Shown here piece by piece: positions 34,000-42,736 of a DNA stretch of 64,000 nucleotides. The position numbers were made by a program, and so were the translations under genes. A model generated the notes under the pieces. The model had not been told where the DNA came from. It saw only the letters and a program-made list of their open reading frames with translations, and did not search any database. Origin of the DNA: Gimesia fumaroli (GTDB lineage Bacteria; Planctomycetota; Planctomycetia; Planctomycetales; Planctomycetaceae); contig NZ_CP037452.1 in the NCBI RefSeq assembly GCF_007754425.1, positions 1,996,664 to 2,060,663 of the forward strand. The letters are read 5' to 3'. Every line of letters begins with the position of its first letter. Position 1 is the stretch's first letter.

Positions 34000-34530
34000 A
34001 AAGGGAGCCTGAACCTGATTAATGGTGCCATAGCAGAACGATTAAAAAAAAGTGACATAAATAGCAGAAATGATATGCAGCAATTTAAGTGAATGAGACA
34101 GGAACCGAAAGTGTTGCTATGACTAGGGTAAACACAAGTTTGATTTTATGTTCAACGGTACTGTTGCAGATGGGGAAAATGCACACCTTCACTGTGTGTT
34201 GTCGCTTTTTTTCGATTTTTAATGTGCGAATGTCTGTCGTCGAATTGGAAAGGTAAGCCGGAGTCAAGGGCTCGTTTGGAAGTGATGCGTAGCTAATAGT
34301 CATTATGGACGGTCAGTCAAGAGTGGTCATAATGAATATGCTATGGAGTGTACTCTCTTGCATGGTTGTTGCTGAAAACTGTAGCCTTAGGAAAGATAGA
34401 CTTGAAATGGGGGGCTACAGATTAAGGCGTATGAAGTGCGTCTGGAAAAAAGATCCAGGTGAGGCGATACAAAGAAGTGCAGGAAACTGGTGTTTAGTTT
34501 ACTTGGTAGAGAACAAGCGGAGCATTTCGT
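34000..34530. other. 531-bp intergenic region
   Basis: No gene supported. Two perfect 8-bp inverted repeats occur: TCATTATG 34300-34307 / CATAATGA 34328-34335 and CTGTAGCC 34379-34386 / GGCTACAG 34413-34420. The second is about 110 bp past the stop of the minus-strand glutamate synthase-like gene. An open frame at 34305-34775 is antisense to that gene and not called. Confidence 0.4.
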
Positions 34531-36123
34531 TTAAGCATAGTGCGTTTCAAACGTTTCAGCCGATGCCAGGTCCCAGACTTTTTTATAGACCGGAGAAGGG
34601 GAGTCTCCAAGAAGTTCGCCCGGCTCCAGGAAATCAAAGGCTTCATGATAGGATGCCATTTTGGTGCGTCCGGTTCTCAGGAAGATATGCCAGGGGCGTA
34701 ACTGCTCCGGGTGATCCAGACCAGCAGCGGCTACCACTTCGGAGAGTGCCTCCATGGTATTCTTGTGAAAGTTGAAGGTCCGCGTACTTTTGTCTTCCAC
34801 ATTCAATGCGCGTTGTCGCCCCGGGTCTTGAGTGGCGACGCCAACCGGGCAGGTATTGGTATGACATTTCTGAGCCTGAATACAGCCGACAGCCATCATG
34901 AAACCACGGGCAGAATTGCACCAGTCCGCGCCGATAGCCAGGCTGCGGGCTAGTGTGAAGGCGGAACTGATTTTACCCGAAGCGGCGACTTTGATTTTGT
35001 CTCTCAGGTCACAGCCGACCAGCGCGTTATGCACAAACATCAGCCCCCCTTTTAACGGCATTCCCATGTTGTCTGAGAACTCAAGAGGCGCTGCCCCCGT
35101 ACCGCCTTCACCGCCATCGACGGTGATGAAGTCAGGCAGGATGCCGGTTTGCAGCATTGCTTTACAGACACTGAGAAATTCACTCGGATGTCCTATACAG
35201 AGTTTAAAACCAACCGGTTTGCCGCCCGATAGTTCGCGTAGTTGTGCGATGTAATTACATAATTCGATCGGCGTGTTGAAAGAGGTATGGCCGGGAGGAG
35301 AAATGCAGTCCTGCCCCATAAGGATTTTTCTGGTAGAAGCGATTTCCGCAGTGATTTTCGCAGCCGGCAAAACACCGCCGTGTCCTGGCTTGGCACCTTG
35401 TGAGATTTTAATCTCGATCATTTTTACCGCTTCATGCGCGGCTTGTTCTTTAAACAGGTCAGGGTTAAATGTGCCATCATTATTGCGGCAGCCAAAGTAA
35501 CCCGTGCCGATTTGCCAGACCAGATCACCACCATTTTTCAGATGGTAAGGGCTCACGCCTCCTTCACCTGTGCAATGGTAAAAATTGCCTCGCTTGGCGC
35601 CCGCATTCAAAGCGAGAAGTGCATTCGGGCTGAGTGCTCCGAAACTCATCGCCGAGATGTTCAGAATCGAGCAGGAGTAGGGCTGCTTGCATTCGGGACC
35701 TCCGACTGTGGTGCGGAACAGTTCTTCCGACTTGGGATGGGGCGCCATGGAATGATTGAGCCATTCGTACTCTTCGCCATAGATATCAAGTTCCGTTCCA
35801 AATGGTTTCAATCCATCAATGTTTTTGGCACGCTCATAAATCAAAGATCGTTCATCATTATTGAAAGGGCGACCGTCGATATTACTTTCGACAAAGTACT
35901 GATGGATCTCGGGGCGAATTTCTTCAAACAAAAAACGCAGATGCGCAATAATCGGATAATTACGTGTAATACTGTGTTTCGTTTGTACCATGTCCCAGAT
36001 GCCCAATAATGATAACGGGATCAGAGCCAGTAGTGGCCAGAAAAAATGAGGGTCTACCGCGATTCCCAGGATGAAACTCAGGAAGGTCAGGATGACGGTC
36101 AGAATGAAAGCCAGATATCTCAT
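34531..36123 (-). CDS. FMN-binding glutamate synthase-like membrane protein (GltB central domain)
   Basis: A 530-residue protein. The N-terminus has two transmembrane helices (MRYLAFILTVILTFLSF and FFWPLLALIPLSLLGIW). The rest is the FMN-binding glutamate synthase central domain: NISAMSFGALSPNALLALN, IKISQGAKPGHGGVLP, TVDGGEGGTGAAP, and a 3Fe-4S cluster motif CIQAQKCHTNTCPVGVATQ. The N-terminal glutaminase domain and the FAD/NADPH subunit are missing, so it is not a complete GOGAT; many bacteria carry such stand-alone membrane-linked forms of unknown reaction. The ATG at 36123 is used (a TTG at 36144 is the longer alternative). It ends the respiratory operon after a 65-bp gap, which hints at an electron-transfer role. 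Confidence 0.85.
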   Translation of the reverse strand: MRYLAFILTVILTFLSFILGIAVDPHFFWPLLALIPLSLLGIWDMVQTKHSITRNYPIIAHLRFLFEEIRPEIHQYFVESNIDGRPFNNDERSLIYERAKNIDGLKPFGTELDIYGEEYEWLNHSMAPHPKSEELFRTTVGGPECKQPYSCSILNISAMSFGALSPNALLALNAGAKRGNFYHCTGEGGVSPYHLKNGGDLVWQIGTGYFGCRNNDGTFNPDLFKEQAAHEAVKMIEIKISQGAKPGHGGVLPAAKITAEIASTRKILMGQDCISPPGHTSFNTPIELCNYIAQLRELSGGKPVGFKLCIGHPSEFLSVCKAMLQTGILPDFITVDGGEGGTGAAPLEFSDNMGMPLKGGLMFVHNALVGCDLRDKIKVAASGKISSAFTLARSLAIGADWCNSARGFMMAVGCIQAQKCHTNTCPVGVATQDPGRQRALNVEDKSTRTFNFHKNTMEALSEVVAAAGLDHPEQLRPWHIFLRTGRTKMASYHEAFDFLEPGELLGDSPSPVYKKVWDLASAETFETHYA

Positions 36124-36188
36124 TGAATTCACCAGTCGGGGCAATGAAAAGTGGGTTAACAGAATTGAGAAGCACCAAATCAGATCGT

Positions 36189-37625
36189 TCAGGGAGTTGT
36201 ACTCTTGGGATTCTCCGGTTCTTTTTCAACTCCCCGGGTTAACAGGAAATCGACGACGAGTTGTAACTCACTGTCTGAAATCGAACTGGCAAACGCTGGC
36301 ATATTGTGACCACCGTTATTAATTCGGATGATGAGATCATCGCGTGTCAGCAGTTTGCCGATTTCGGTCAATTCGGGGCCGCGATGACCTCCATAGCCGC
36401 CGATATCATGGCAGTACAGACACCCTTTGATATGCATAAGTTTGGCGCCTTCGGCCAGTGGACCATGATCGGTACCCACAACGGACGCCGGTAGTTCTTT
36501 GACGCCAAAATCTGGTGACCAGGGCTTTTTGTATCCATAAATGGTGAGTACAAGAAATGCCACGAATCCGAAGATCACAGTACCGCCGGCCCAGGGACGT
36601 TTGGAAGGGGCGCGGTGTCCCTTGTTCGAAATCAATGGCAGGAAAAATAAAACGATGAATCCGATCGTCGGTACTCCCAGAATCACCCAGGTTTCGAGTT
36701 GAGGCGGCAATAATGAGAGCACGGCAAAGTACCAGAGGAAATACCAGTCTGGCAGCGGGTTAGCGTTGATGCTACTGGGATTGGGAGGCGGATCGAGGGC
36801 CGGAGGTCCCAGAAAAATCGAGCAGCCGAGAATGACGCCGACAATGAGCGTGGAAAAAATCATATCTCGCCACATGGCGTCAGGCCAGAAAGGGACTCCG
36901 GTTTTATGAATTCGTTTCTCGTAGGCTTCTTTGTAAGTTTCCGGATCGACGGGGTCGTTGACATCAGGCATTTCTGAAATGCCGTGACGCATGATCAACA
37001 GCATATGCAGGCCGATCCCGGCAAAGATCAGCGCCGGCATGATGAAGACGTGCATCGCAAAGAAGCGGGTGATGGTCGAACCGCCGACGGTCTCGCCGCC
37101 GAGAATAAAATGTGCCAGTGTGGGACCAATGATAGGAGTTCTACCCGCCATTTCTGCAGCGACGGTGACCGACCAGACACCGTTGGCATCCCAGCGCAAG
37201 AGTTGTCCGGTAAACGCCATTCCCAGTACAACAAACAGTAGAACCACGCCGCTCATCCAGTTCATTTCACGCGGGTATTTATAAGTCGCGTGCATGTAGA
37301 CCTGTACCATATGGATCACGGCCATCATGACCATTGCCGAGGCGCCGTAGTAATGCATGCCCCGCAGGATACTACCCAGGGGAGCAGTATCTGTGATGTA
37401 TTTTAAACTTTGATACGTCTCCTCGCCGCCAGGCACATAAGACATTGCCAGACAGACTCCGGTGAAGACCTGCACGATGAAAGCACAGAGTGTCGCACTT
37501 CCGAAGATATACCACCAGCGTGCATTATCAGGCACCAGATGCACCATCAGCGGAACAATGTAATCGGAAAAACCAATTCGATTGTCGATCCAGTTCCAGG
37601 TTCGAGTCACAAAGTTATTACTCAT
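36189..37625 (-). CDS. Cytochrome b (b6 type) fused to a C-terminal cytochrome c
   Basis: A 478-residue core of a quinol oxidising complex. Heme b ligands are two His pairs: HYYGASAMVMMAVIH (13 residues apart) and HVFIMPALIFAGIGLH (14 apart); the 13/14 spacing is that of cytochrome b6. The quinol-site motif reads PDWY, common in menaquinol-using complexes, instead of PEWY. About 100 C-terminal residues add a monoheme c domain (GCLYCHD, axial Met in HNMPAFAS). So b, and a c-type electron acceptor, are one chain. Next to the Rieske gene (35 bp upstream). Acts in the cytoplasmic membrane, passing electrons to the oxidase encoded upstream in the same operon. Confidence 0.93.
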   Translation of the reverse strand: MSNNFVTRTWNWIDNRIGFSDYIVPLMVHLVPDNARWWYIFGSATLCAFIVQVFTGVCLAMSYVPGGEETYQSLKYITDTAPLGSILRGMHYYGASAMVMMAVIHMVQVYMHATYKYPREMNWMSGVVLLFVVLGMAFTGQLLRWDANGVWSVTVAAEMAGRTPIIGPTLAHFILGGETVGGSTITRFFAMHVFIMPALIFAGIGLHMLLIMRHGISEMPDVNDPVDPETYKEAYEKRIHKTGVPFWPDAMWRDMIFSTLIVGVILGCSIFLGPPALDPPPNPSSINANPLPDWYFLWYFAVLSLLPPQLETWVILGVPTIGFIVLFFLPLISNKGHRAPSKRPWAGGTVIFGFVAFLVLTIYGYKKPWSPDFGVKELPASVVGTDHGPLAEGAKLMHIKGCLYCHDIGGYGGHRGPELTEIGKLLTRDDLIIRINNGGHNMPAFASSISDSELQLVVDFLLTRGVEKEPENPKSTTP

Positions 37626-37659
37626 TCAGCCGGATACTCGCTTTTCATCAAAGGTGGTT

Positions 37660-38196
37660 TCAGGTCAACGTCGTTAACGTCAGCGGAGTCGGTTCTGTTT
37701 CAATTTCGACCAGCCCCTCGCGAATGCGCACATTCAGTTTGTAGAGAGGTTCTGGTGGTGGTCCTGCGGCGACGGTTCCATCTTCGTAGTACACACCACC
37801 ATGACAGGGGCACATGAACAATTTGGGATCGTCGACCCATCTGACGGGACAACCCAGATGGCGGCAGTTAATCGAAAAGGCGATAAATTCAGTTTCGCTG
37901 GCGCGGCGGATCCAGGCACCTGCTTTGGCGGTGACACCGGCCCAGATCACAGGCGAAGGATCTTCATATTGTACCAGGACAAAACCGCCGACCTTGAAGT
38001 CGTCCAGCTTGCCGACGGTTCTCCATTTGTGTTTTGGTTTTCTGAAAATTGGTGCAAGTACATATCCGATGCCGGGCAGGGCGATCATGAAGCCGATAAT
38101 CGCGCCTAGGATGACAGAGACGCGGGTCAGAAAGGTTCTGCGCTTGAGCTGGCAGCAGGGCTGATCTGTGGGTGTGGGGGGCTGTTGGTCGCTCAC
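37660..38196 (-). CDS. Rieske iron-sulfur protein
   Basis: A 178-residue subunit of the bc complex. The twin-arginine-like start (KRRTFLTRVSVILGA) and hydrophobic helix GFMIALPGIGYVLAPIF anchor it in the membrane after folding. The 2Fe-2S ligands are visible: CRHLGC and CPCHGG, with the two Cys and two His. The loop KLFMCPCHGGVYYEDG and the Pro loop GPPPEPLYKL are typical. It takes electrons from quinol at the cytochrome b site and passes them to heme c. The start overlaps the two-helix peptide gene by four bases (ATGA), so synthesis is coupled to the upstream oxidase genes. Confidence 0.94.
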   Translation of the reverse strand: MSDQQPPTPTDQPCCQLKRRTFLTRVSVILGAIIGFMIALPGIGYVLAPIFRKPKHKWRTVGKLDDFKVGGFVLVQYEDPSPVIWAGVTAKAGAWIRRASETEFIAFSINCRHLGCPVRWVDDPKLFMCPCHGGVYYEDGTVAAGPPPEPLYKLNVRIREGLVEIETEPTPLTLTTLT

Positions 38197-38408
38197 TTTG
38201 TTTCACTCCATGAACTATGGATCTCATGCATCCAGGACCAGATGGCACCCACAATGACCGCGATGCCGATGACGGACATGCTCCAATGCGTCAGAATTCC
38301 CCAGCTCATGAATGTAATACCCATGGCGAGCGCGGCGGGAGCATAGGTGGGGCGCAACTCCGGTTCTTCTGTTTGCTCTATTTGAGACTCTGTTGATTCC
38401 GTACTCAT
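38193..38408 (-). CDS. Small two-helix membrane peptide, oxidase subunit IV-like
   Basis: A 71-residue protein with an acidic, cytoplasmic N-terminus and two transmembrane helices (YAPAALAMGITFMSWGIL, and SVIGIAVIVGAIWSWM, closely spaced). Size, position and topology match small cytochrome c oxidase subunit IV-like or bc-complex accessory peptides. Overlaps both neighbours by 4 bp (ATGA at each end), so it is part of the translated chain ctaG - peptide - Rieske. No catalytic residues are expected. Confidence 0.75.
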   Translation of the reverse strand: MSTESTESQIEQTEEPELRPTYAPAALAMGITFMSWGILTHWSMSVIGIAVIVGAIWSWMHEIHSSWSETK

Positions 38409-39244
38409 TGACGCGCCTCCCGTAAAGAGCCAGTTGTTCCAGCGGTATTTGGTGAAGCGACCTGTTCCATATCAGCATACCAGCGTTTGAGAATCACCAT
38501 GATCGCACTGACATAGAGCGAGCAGGGGGGAACCCACATTAGCAGTCCCCCCAGTCGTTGATCTGTGCCAGGAGTCATTCCCTGATCGTAGAGCATATTC
38601 AGGATGCCAATCCGATCAACGGGATTCGCAAATGCGGGACAAACTGAAATGACAGTAAATGTGATGTAGATGCCGAGCAGAGTGCATCCCAGACAAGCCG
38701 AGAACAGATAGATCACTGCTTGAGATGAAGGCAGATGGAACCGTTTCACAGGCGAAAAGATGGGCCACCAGAATGCCAGTCCTGCCAGTAGAAACGTCGC
38801 ATCTCGAAAGATACCGAGCGCATAATTTTCAGTTGAAGCATTACAGAATGAAGGGACGTGCCAGAACCACATGACACCCAGGCCACTGAGCCATCCCAGA
38901 AACGGGACCGCCATCACATGACCTAAGCGGTTCATGAAGGGGCTGCGAAACAGTTTTTCCATTGCTGTTTCAGACAGGCTTAACAGGAGAAACAGAGGCA
39001 CGATTAGCAGTAAGATCAAATGCTGGATGACGTGTGCGCTAAACAGGTAGCCGTCAGCCAGGACGCCAATCGGAGAGACATACGCCATCGCCAGAGCAAA
39101 CATGGCGAATACAAATGCCGCGATGCGTTTTCCCGAGTTTCCCTGATGAAACAGGAAATAGAGCCCGACCAGGGGCAGAACCAGTAACCAGACTGGTGAA
39201 TTCCATTTCCATAATTCGCTTGTCAGATCGAAATACGAACTCAT
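38405..39244 (-). CDS. ctaG: CtaG (caa3-type oxidase assembly/CuB insertion membrane protein)
   Basis: A 279-residue membrane protein with about seven helices. It has the Caa3_CtaG features: HVIQHLILLLIVPLFLL (the HxxxH-like metal site), WFWHVPSFCNAS (the WHxP motif), and the PxDxxGGLLMWVP-like segment GTDQRLGGLLMWVPP. CtaG family proteins help deliver copper to the binuclear centre of aa3/caa3 oxidases. The start at 39244 overlaps the oxidase gene's stop by four bases (ATGA); the longer frame from 39307 is rejected. It sits within the oxidase operon. Confidence 0.88.
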   Translation of the reverse strand: MSSYFDLTSELWKWNSPVWLLVLPLVGLYFLFHQGNSGKRIAAFVFAMFALAMAYVSPIGVLADGYLFSAHVIQHLILLLIVPLFLLLSLSETAMEKLFRSPFMNRLGHVMAVPFLGWLSGLGVMWFWHVPSFCNASTENYALGIFRDATFLLAGLAFWWPIFSPVKRFHLPSSQAVIYLFSACLGCTLLGIYITFTVISVCPAFANPVDRIGILNMLYDQGMTPGTDQRLGGLLMWVPPCSLYVSAIMVILKRWYADMEQVASPNTAGTTGSLREARQ

Positions 39245-41469
39245 TGTAGAAGTCCCAGATAAATAATTCCAAATACGGCCAGCCAGACCACATCTACAAA
39301 ATGCCAATAAACGCCGACAGCACCAAAGACGTGTGTCTTACCTGGATTCAAACTCCCTTTGATGCCCATGATCAGCATGACACATAACGCGATCACACCT
39401 GCCGTCACGTGAATACCATGGAATCCGGTGACGGTGAAAAAGGTGGCCGAAAACAAGTCGGTATTGATAGTGATATCATTCATCAGCAGGCCCGTGTATT
39501 CCCAGGCTTGACCGGCCAGGAATGTGATTCCGAGCAGGATTGTCAAACTGAGTGAAAACACAAATGCAGACTTCTTACCCGCCTTGAGAAAACGTTCGGC
39601 AATCCAGAATGTCACACTGCTGGAGATCAGGAACAGGCTGAAGATTCCGGTCCGATTGACATCCAGTACGGAAGACGTCACAACTTCTTTCGAACGTGTG
39701 TTGAACACGACATACGCGATCAACAACAGGAGAAAGAACACGGCTTCCGAAGCGATGAAAGACCAGGCAGCCAGTTTCGGTAGATTCGGACGACGTCCTT
39801 TATCTTGCGGCGTCTTTTCCGTTTTCCAGTCTGCGTGCTCCGGGTGGTTCATATCCCAGACGGGGCGACGGCTTTTGATCTCTGGGAGGGACGTGAAGTT
39901 TTCCGGTGGTGGTGGTGACGTGGTGGCCCATTCTAGCGTGAAGGCATCCCAGGGATTATCGCCGGCGATTTTTCCGCGGAGTAAGCTGGCTCCGATATTC
40001 CAGAGAAAGACCAGTGTGCCAATCGCCATGAAAACTGCACCCAGCGAGGCGATTCCATTTAAGAGTGCCCAGCCGGGGTTGTCGGCATAGGTGTAGACTC
40101 GCCGCGGCATGCCCATCATACCCAGGAAGTGCTGCACCATGAATGTCATATTAAAGCCCAGCGCCCACAACCAGAACTGCATGATTCCCAGTCGTTCATT
40201 CAGCATGCGGCCAGTCATCTTCGGGAACCAGTAATAAGTGGCTGAGAACAACGCAAACACAAGCCCGCCAATCAACACATAATGAAAGTGAGCGACGACG
40301 AAGTAGGTGTCCGTCAATTGCCAGTCGATGGGAACAGCGGCAAACATAATGCCCGTTAAGCCACCAATAACGAACTGCAGCAGAAACGCGACGGCAAAGT
40401 GCATCGCGGTGTTGAATTGAATTTCCCCGCCCCAGAGTGTGGCCGTCCAGTTGAAGACCTTGATGCCGGTCGGAATGGCAATCAGCAGAGAACCGACGGC
40501 GAAAAAGATGTCGGCATACATTCCCAGGCCCACAGCAAACATATGATGTGCCCAGACGCCGTATCCCAGGAGGACGATGGCGACTGATGAGGCAGCCACA
40601 AACGTGTAGCCGTAAATTGGTTTTCGGGAAAAGACGGGGATGACTTCGGAGATCATTCCAAAGCCGGGTAAGATCAGGATGTAAACTTCGGGGTGTCCGA
40701 AGATCCAGAAGTAGTGTTGCCAGAGTACGGCGGAGCCGCCGCGAGTCGGATCAAAAAATGCGGAGCCGAGCCAGCGGTCGATTAACAACATCGCCAGTGC
40801 CGAGTTGAGGGCCGGCAAGGCGAGGATGATCAGGATTGCCTGCATCAGCATCATCCAGACGAACAGCGGGACCCGCTGTAAACTCATTCCAGGTGCCCGC
40901 ATGCTGACGATCGTGGCGAAAATATTTATCGCCCCGGAGACAGAGCCGATACCCATGATTAACAGGCCGATGATCCAGTAGTCCACGCCTTGCAGTGAGC
41001 TGTAGGCTTTGGTCGAGAGTGGGACATAACTGAACCAGCCCGCGTTGGGCGCCGATCCGGTTAAAAAACTAAAGTGCAGCAGGAGTCCGCCAAAAAACAG
41101 CATCCAGAACCCGAATGCATTCAAGCGGGGAAACGCCACATCGCGGGCGCCGACCATCAGGGGAACGAAATAATTGGCAAAACCGGTCAGCACGGGCATA
41201 CCCACCAGGAAGACCATGGTGGTGCCATGCATGGTAAACAGCTGATTGAACATTTCCGGTGAGAGAAACGTATTATTCGGGAACGCCAGTTGAACCCGCA
41301 TCAACAGCGCTTCGAAGCCGCCGACTGCGAGATAAAACACGGCGGTCAGGATATACATGATGCCGATACGCTTATGATCGAGCGTGCTGACCCAATCCAG
41401 CATCGGGGTCGGAGTGACCCGGGGCTCGAGTGAAGTCAGTTCAGATTGATCGATGGATCCTGTCGTCAC
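39241..41469 (-). CDS. ctaD: Fused cytochrome c oxidase subunits I and III (aa3 type)
   Basis: A 742-residue fusion. Residues about 20-540 are subunit I: heme a/CuB ligands in FGHPEVYILILPGFG (His-Tyr crosslinked pair), VWAHHMFAVG (two CuB His) and VVAHFHYVLIGG (heme ligands). A charged linker (about 545-580, HPEHADWKTEKTPQDKG) joins subunit III: AAWSFIASEAVFFLLL, FTVTGFHGIHVTAG (conserved Glu/His of subunit III) and YWHFVDVVWLAVFG. This is a heme-copper oxidase of type A that pumps protons. I+III fusions are known from caa3 enzymes. The start overlaps ctaC by four bases (ATGA). Confidence 0.95.
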   Translation of the reverse strand: MTTGSIDQSELTSLEPRVTPTPMLDWVSTLDHKRIGIMYILTAVFYLAVGGFEALLMRVQLAFPNNTFLSPEMFNQLFTMHGTTMVFLVGMPVLTGFANYFVPLMVGARDVAFPRLNAFGFWMLFFGGLLLHFSFLTGSAPNAGWFSYVPLSTKAYSSLQGVDYWIIGLLIMGIGSVSGAINIFATIVSMRAPGMSLQRVPLFVWMMLMQAILIILALPALNSALAMLLIDRWLGSAFFDPTRGGSAVLWQHYFWIFGHPEVYILILPGFGMISEVIPVFSRKPIYGYTFVAASSVAIVLLGYGVWAHHMFAVGLGMYADIFFAVGSLLIAIPTGIKVFNWTATLWGGEIQFNTAMHFAVAFLLQFVIGGLTGIMFAAVPIDWQLTDTYFVVAHFHYVLIGGLVFALFSATYYWFPKMTGRMLNERLGIMQFWLWALGFNMTFMVQHFLGMMGMPRRVYTYADNPGWALLNGIASLGAVFMAIGTLVFLWNIGASLLRGKIAGDNPWDAFTLEWATTSPPPPENFTSLPEIKSRRPVWDMNHPEHADWKTEKTPQDKGRRPNLPKLAAWSFIASEAVFFLLLLIAYVVFNTRSKEVVTSSVLDVNRTGIFSLFLISSSVTFWIAERFLKAGKKSAFVFSLSLTILLGITFLAGQAWEYTGLLMNDITINTDLFSATFFTVTGFHGIHVTAGVIALCVMLIMGIKGSLNPGKTHVFGAVGVYWHFVDVVWLAVFGIIYLGLLQ

Positions 41470-42431
41470 TTGAGTGTCTCCAGGTAGGCTACGAGTTGTT
41501 TGATATGCTCATCACTCAGCTTGAAGTTGGGCATTTTACATCCTGGTTTGAGTGCTTGCGGATCTTTCAGCCACAATGCCAGGTTTTCCGGTGAATTATC
41601 GATGACCCCCGCGCCAATTTCTTTGCGGCGGGCAAAGTGAGTCAAATCCGGGCCAATGGTCGCTTTGGCAGGAGTACCATGAACCGTATGGCACTGTGGA
41701 CAGGTTGCGTTGAAAAAGAACTGTTTGCCGGCGGAGGCCAGGGGGGAGAGCAGTTTGGGCTGCTTTGTTGCGAGTTGTTCACTGGCCACCCACTTATCAA
41801 ACTCGGCATCCGAGACCGCATACACTTTAAAGTTCATCCAGGCATGTTGTGCGCCGCAGTATTCGGAACAGCGTCCCTGGTAAGAACCGGGCTCGCTGGC
41901 CTGGAGCCAGATGTAGTTTTCTCGTCCGGGAATCGCATCAATCTTTCGGCCCAGTTGCGGGACCCAGAAGCAGTGGATCACGTCGGCAGAGGAAATCTGC
42001 ACGCGCCACTTTTTATTTTTGTCAGCGGGGATGTAGATCTCATTGGCAGAGATGACCCCTGATTTGGGATATTTGACTTCCCACCACCATTGATGGCCAG
42101 TCACAATCAGATCAACGTCTGTCTTCTCTGCCTGTTCCTCGGGACTGACTTTGGGAAACGCATTGAGTGTGATGACCAGGTGGGCGCTGATCGCTACCAG
42201 CCAGATGACGATGACCACAGGACCGACCATCCAGTAGATTTCGGCTTTTTCACTACCAAAGTCCTGATCGGGTAATGTCTCTTTACGCCGTCCTCGCGAA
42301 ATCGCGACCAGGATTAAACCGGCCACGATGGCAAAGATAATGGCACTGATAAGTAAAACCTGAAGAAAGAGATTGTTAATGGCCTCTGCCTGCGGAGACG
42401 CGGGGTCAAGAACAGGAATCACAGAGTTCAT
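41466..42431 (-). CDS. ctaC: Cytochrome c oxidase subunit II with C-terminal cytochrome c (caa3 type)
   Basis: A 321-residue subunit. Two transmembrane helices (NNLFLQVLLISAIIFAIVAG and VGPVVIVIWLVAISAHLV) are followed by a periplasmic CuA domain: HQWWWEVKYP, VIHCFWVPQLGRK, and the binuclear copper site CSEYCGAQHAWM. The last 90 residues are a monoheme cytochrome c (CPQCH; axial Met in GCKMPNF). This is the entry point for electrons; with cytochrome c fused, no separate c carrier may be needed. It is the first gene of the operon. The ATG at 42431 is chosen; the frame extends to 42458 without an ATG. Confidence 0.95.
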   Translation of the reverse strand: MNSVIPVLDPASPQAEAINNLFLQVLLISAIIFAIVAGLILVAISRGRRKETLPDQDFGSEKAEIYWMVGPVVIVIWLVAISAHLVITLNAFPKVSPEEQAEKTDVDLIVTGHQWWWEVKYPKSGVISANEIYIPADKNKKWRVQISSADVIHCFWVPQLGRKIDAIPGRENYIWLQASEPGSYQGRCSEYCGAQHAWMNFKVYAVSDAEFDKWVASEQLATKQPKLLSPLASAGKQFFFNATCPQCHTVHGTPAKATIGPDLTHFARRKEIGAGVIDNSPENLALWLKDPQALKPGCKMPNFKLSDEHIKQLVAYLETLK

Positions 42432-42736
42432 AATCAATGCCTGGAATCTGATATTCAAAGAGGTTTACTTCGCACTGAGAGAGCAGCTAAGTCTGATTGG
42501 ATACGTAGTATAGTGCAATAGTCTGATTAGTGAATGTGAATTGATCAATTTCTATTAAGAAAAAAATGGGCAGGAATACAAAACTATCAAACAGACAGAA
42601 CCCAGATAAACTATTTTACCTAAGTAGAGATGGAAAGGGGCGCTGTCTTCATTTCCATCGTAACGCGGCGCGCACAGACTTTAATTTAACAGGAAGTTCA
42701 TCGACTGGTTTTCTGATCGCTGGTTCTGAATGCTGC
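42432..42736. other. 305-bp gap holding the respiratory operon promoter
   Basis: On the minus strand a possible -10 TATACT lies near 42508-42513, about 80 bp upstream of ctaC, but its -35 is poor. Nothing else definite is seen. A short open frame at 42566-42796 is not supported as a gene. Confidence 0.4.

Noticed and set aside
34305-34775. 156-codon open frame on the plus strand
   Set aside because: It runs antisense into the glutamate synthase-like gene and its translation has no recognisable features.
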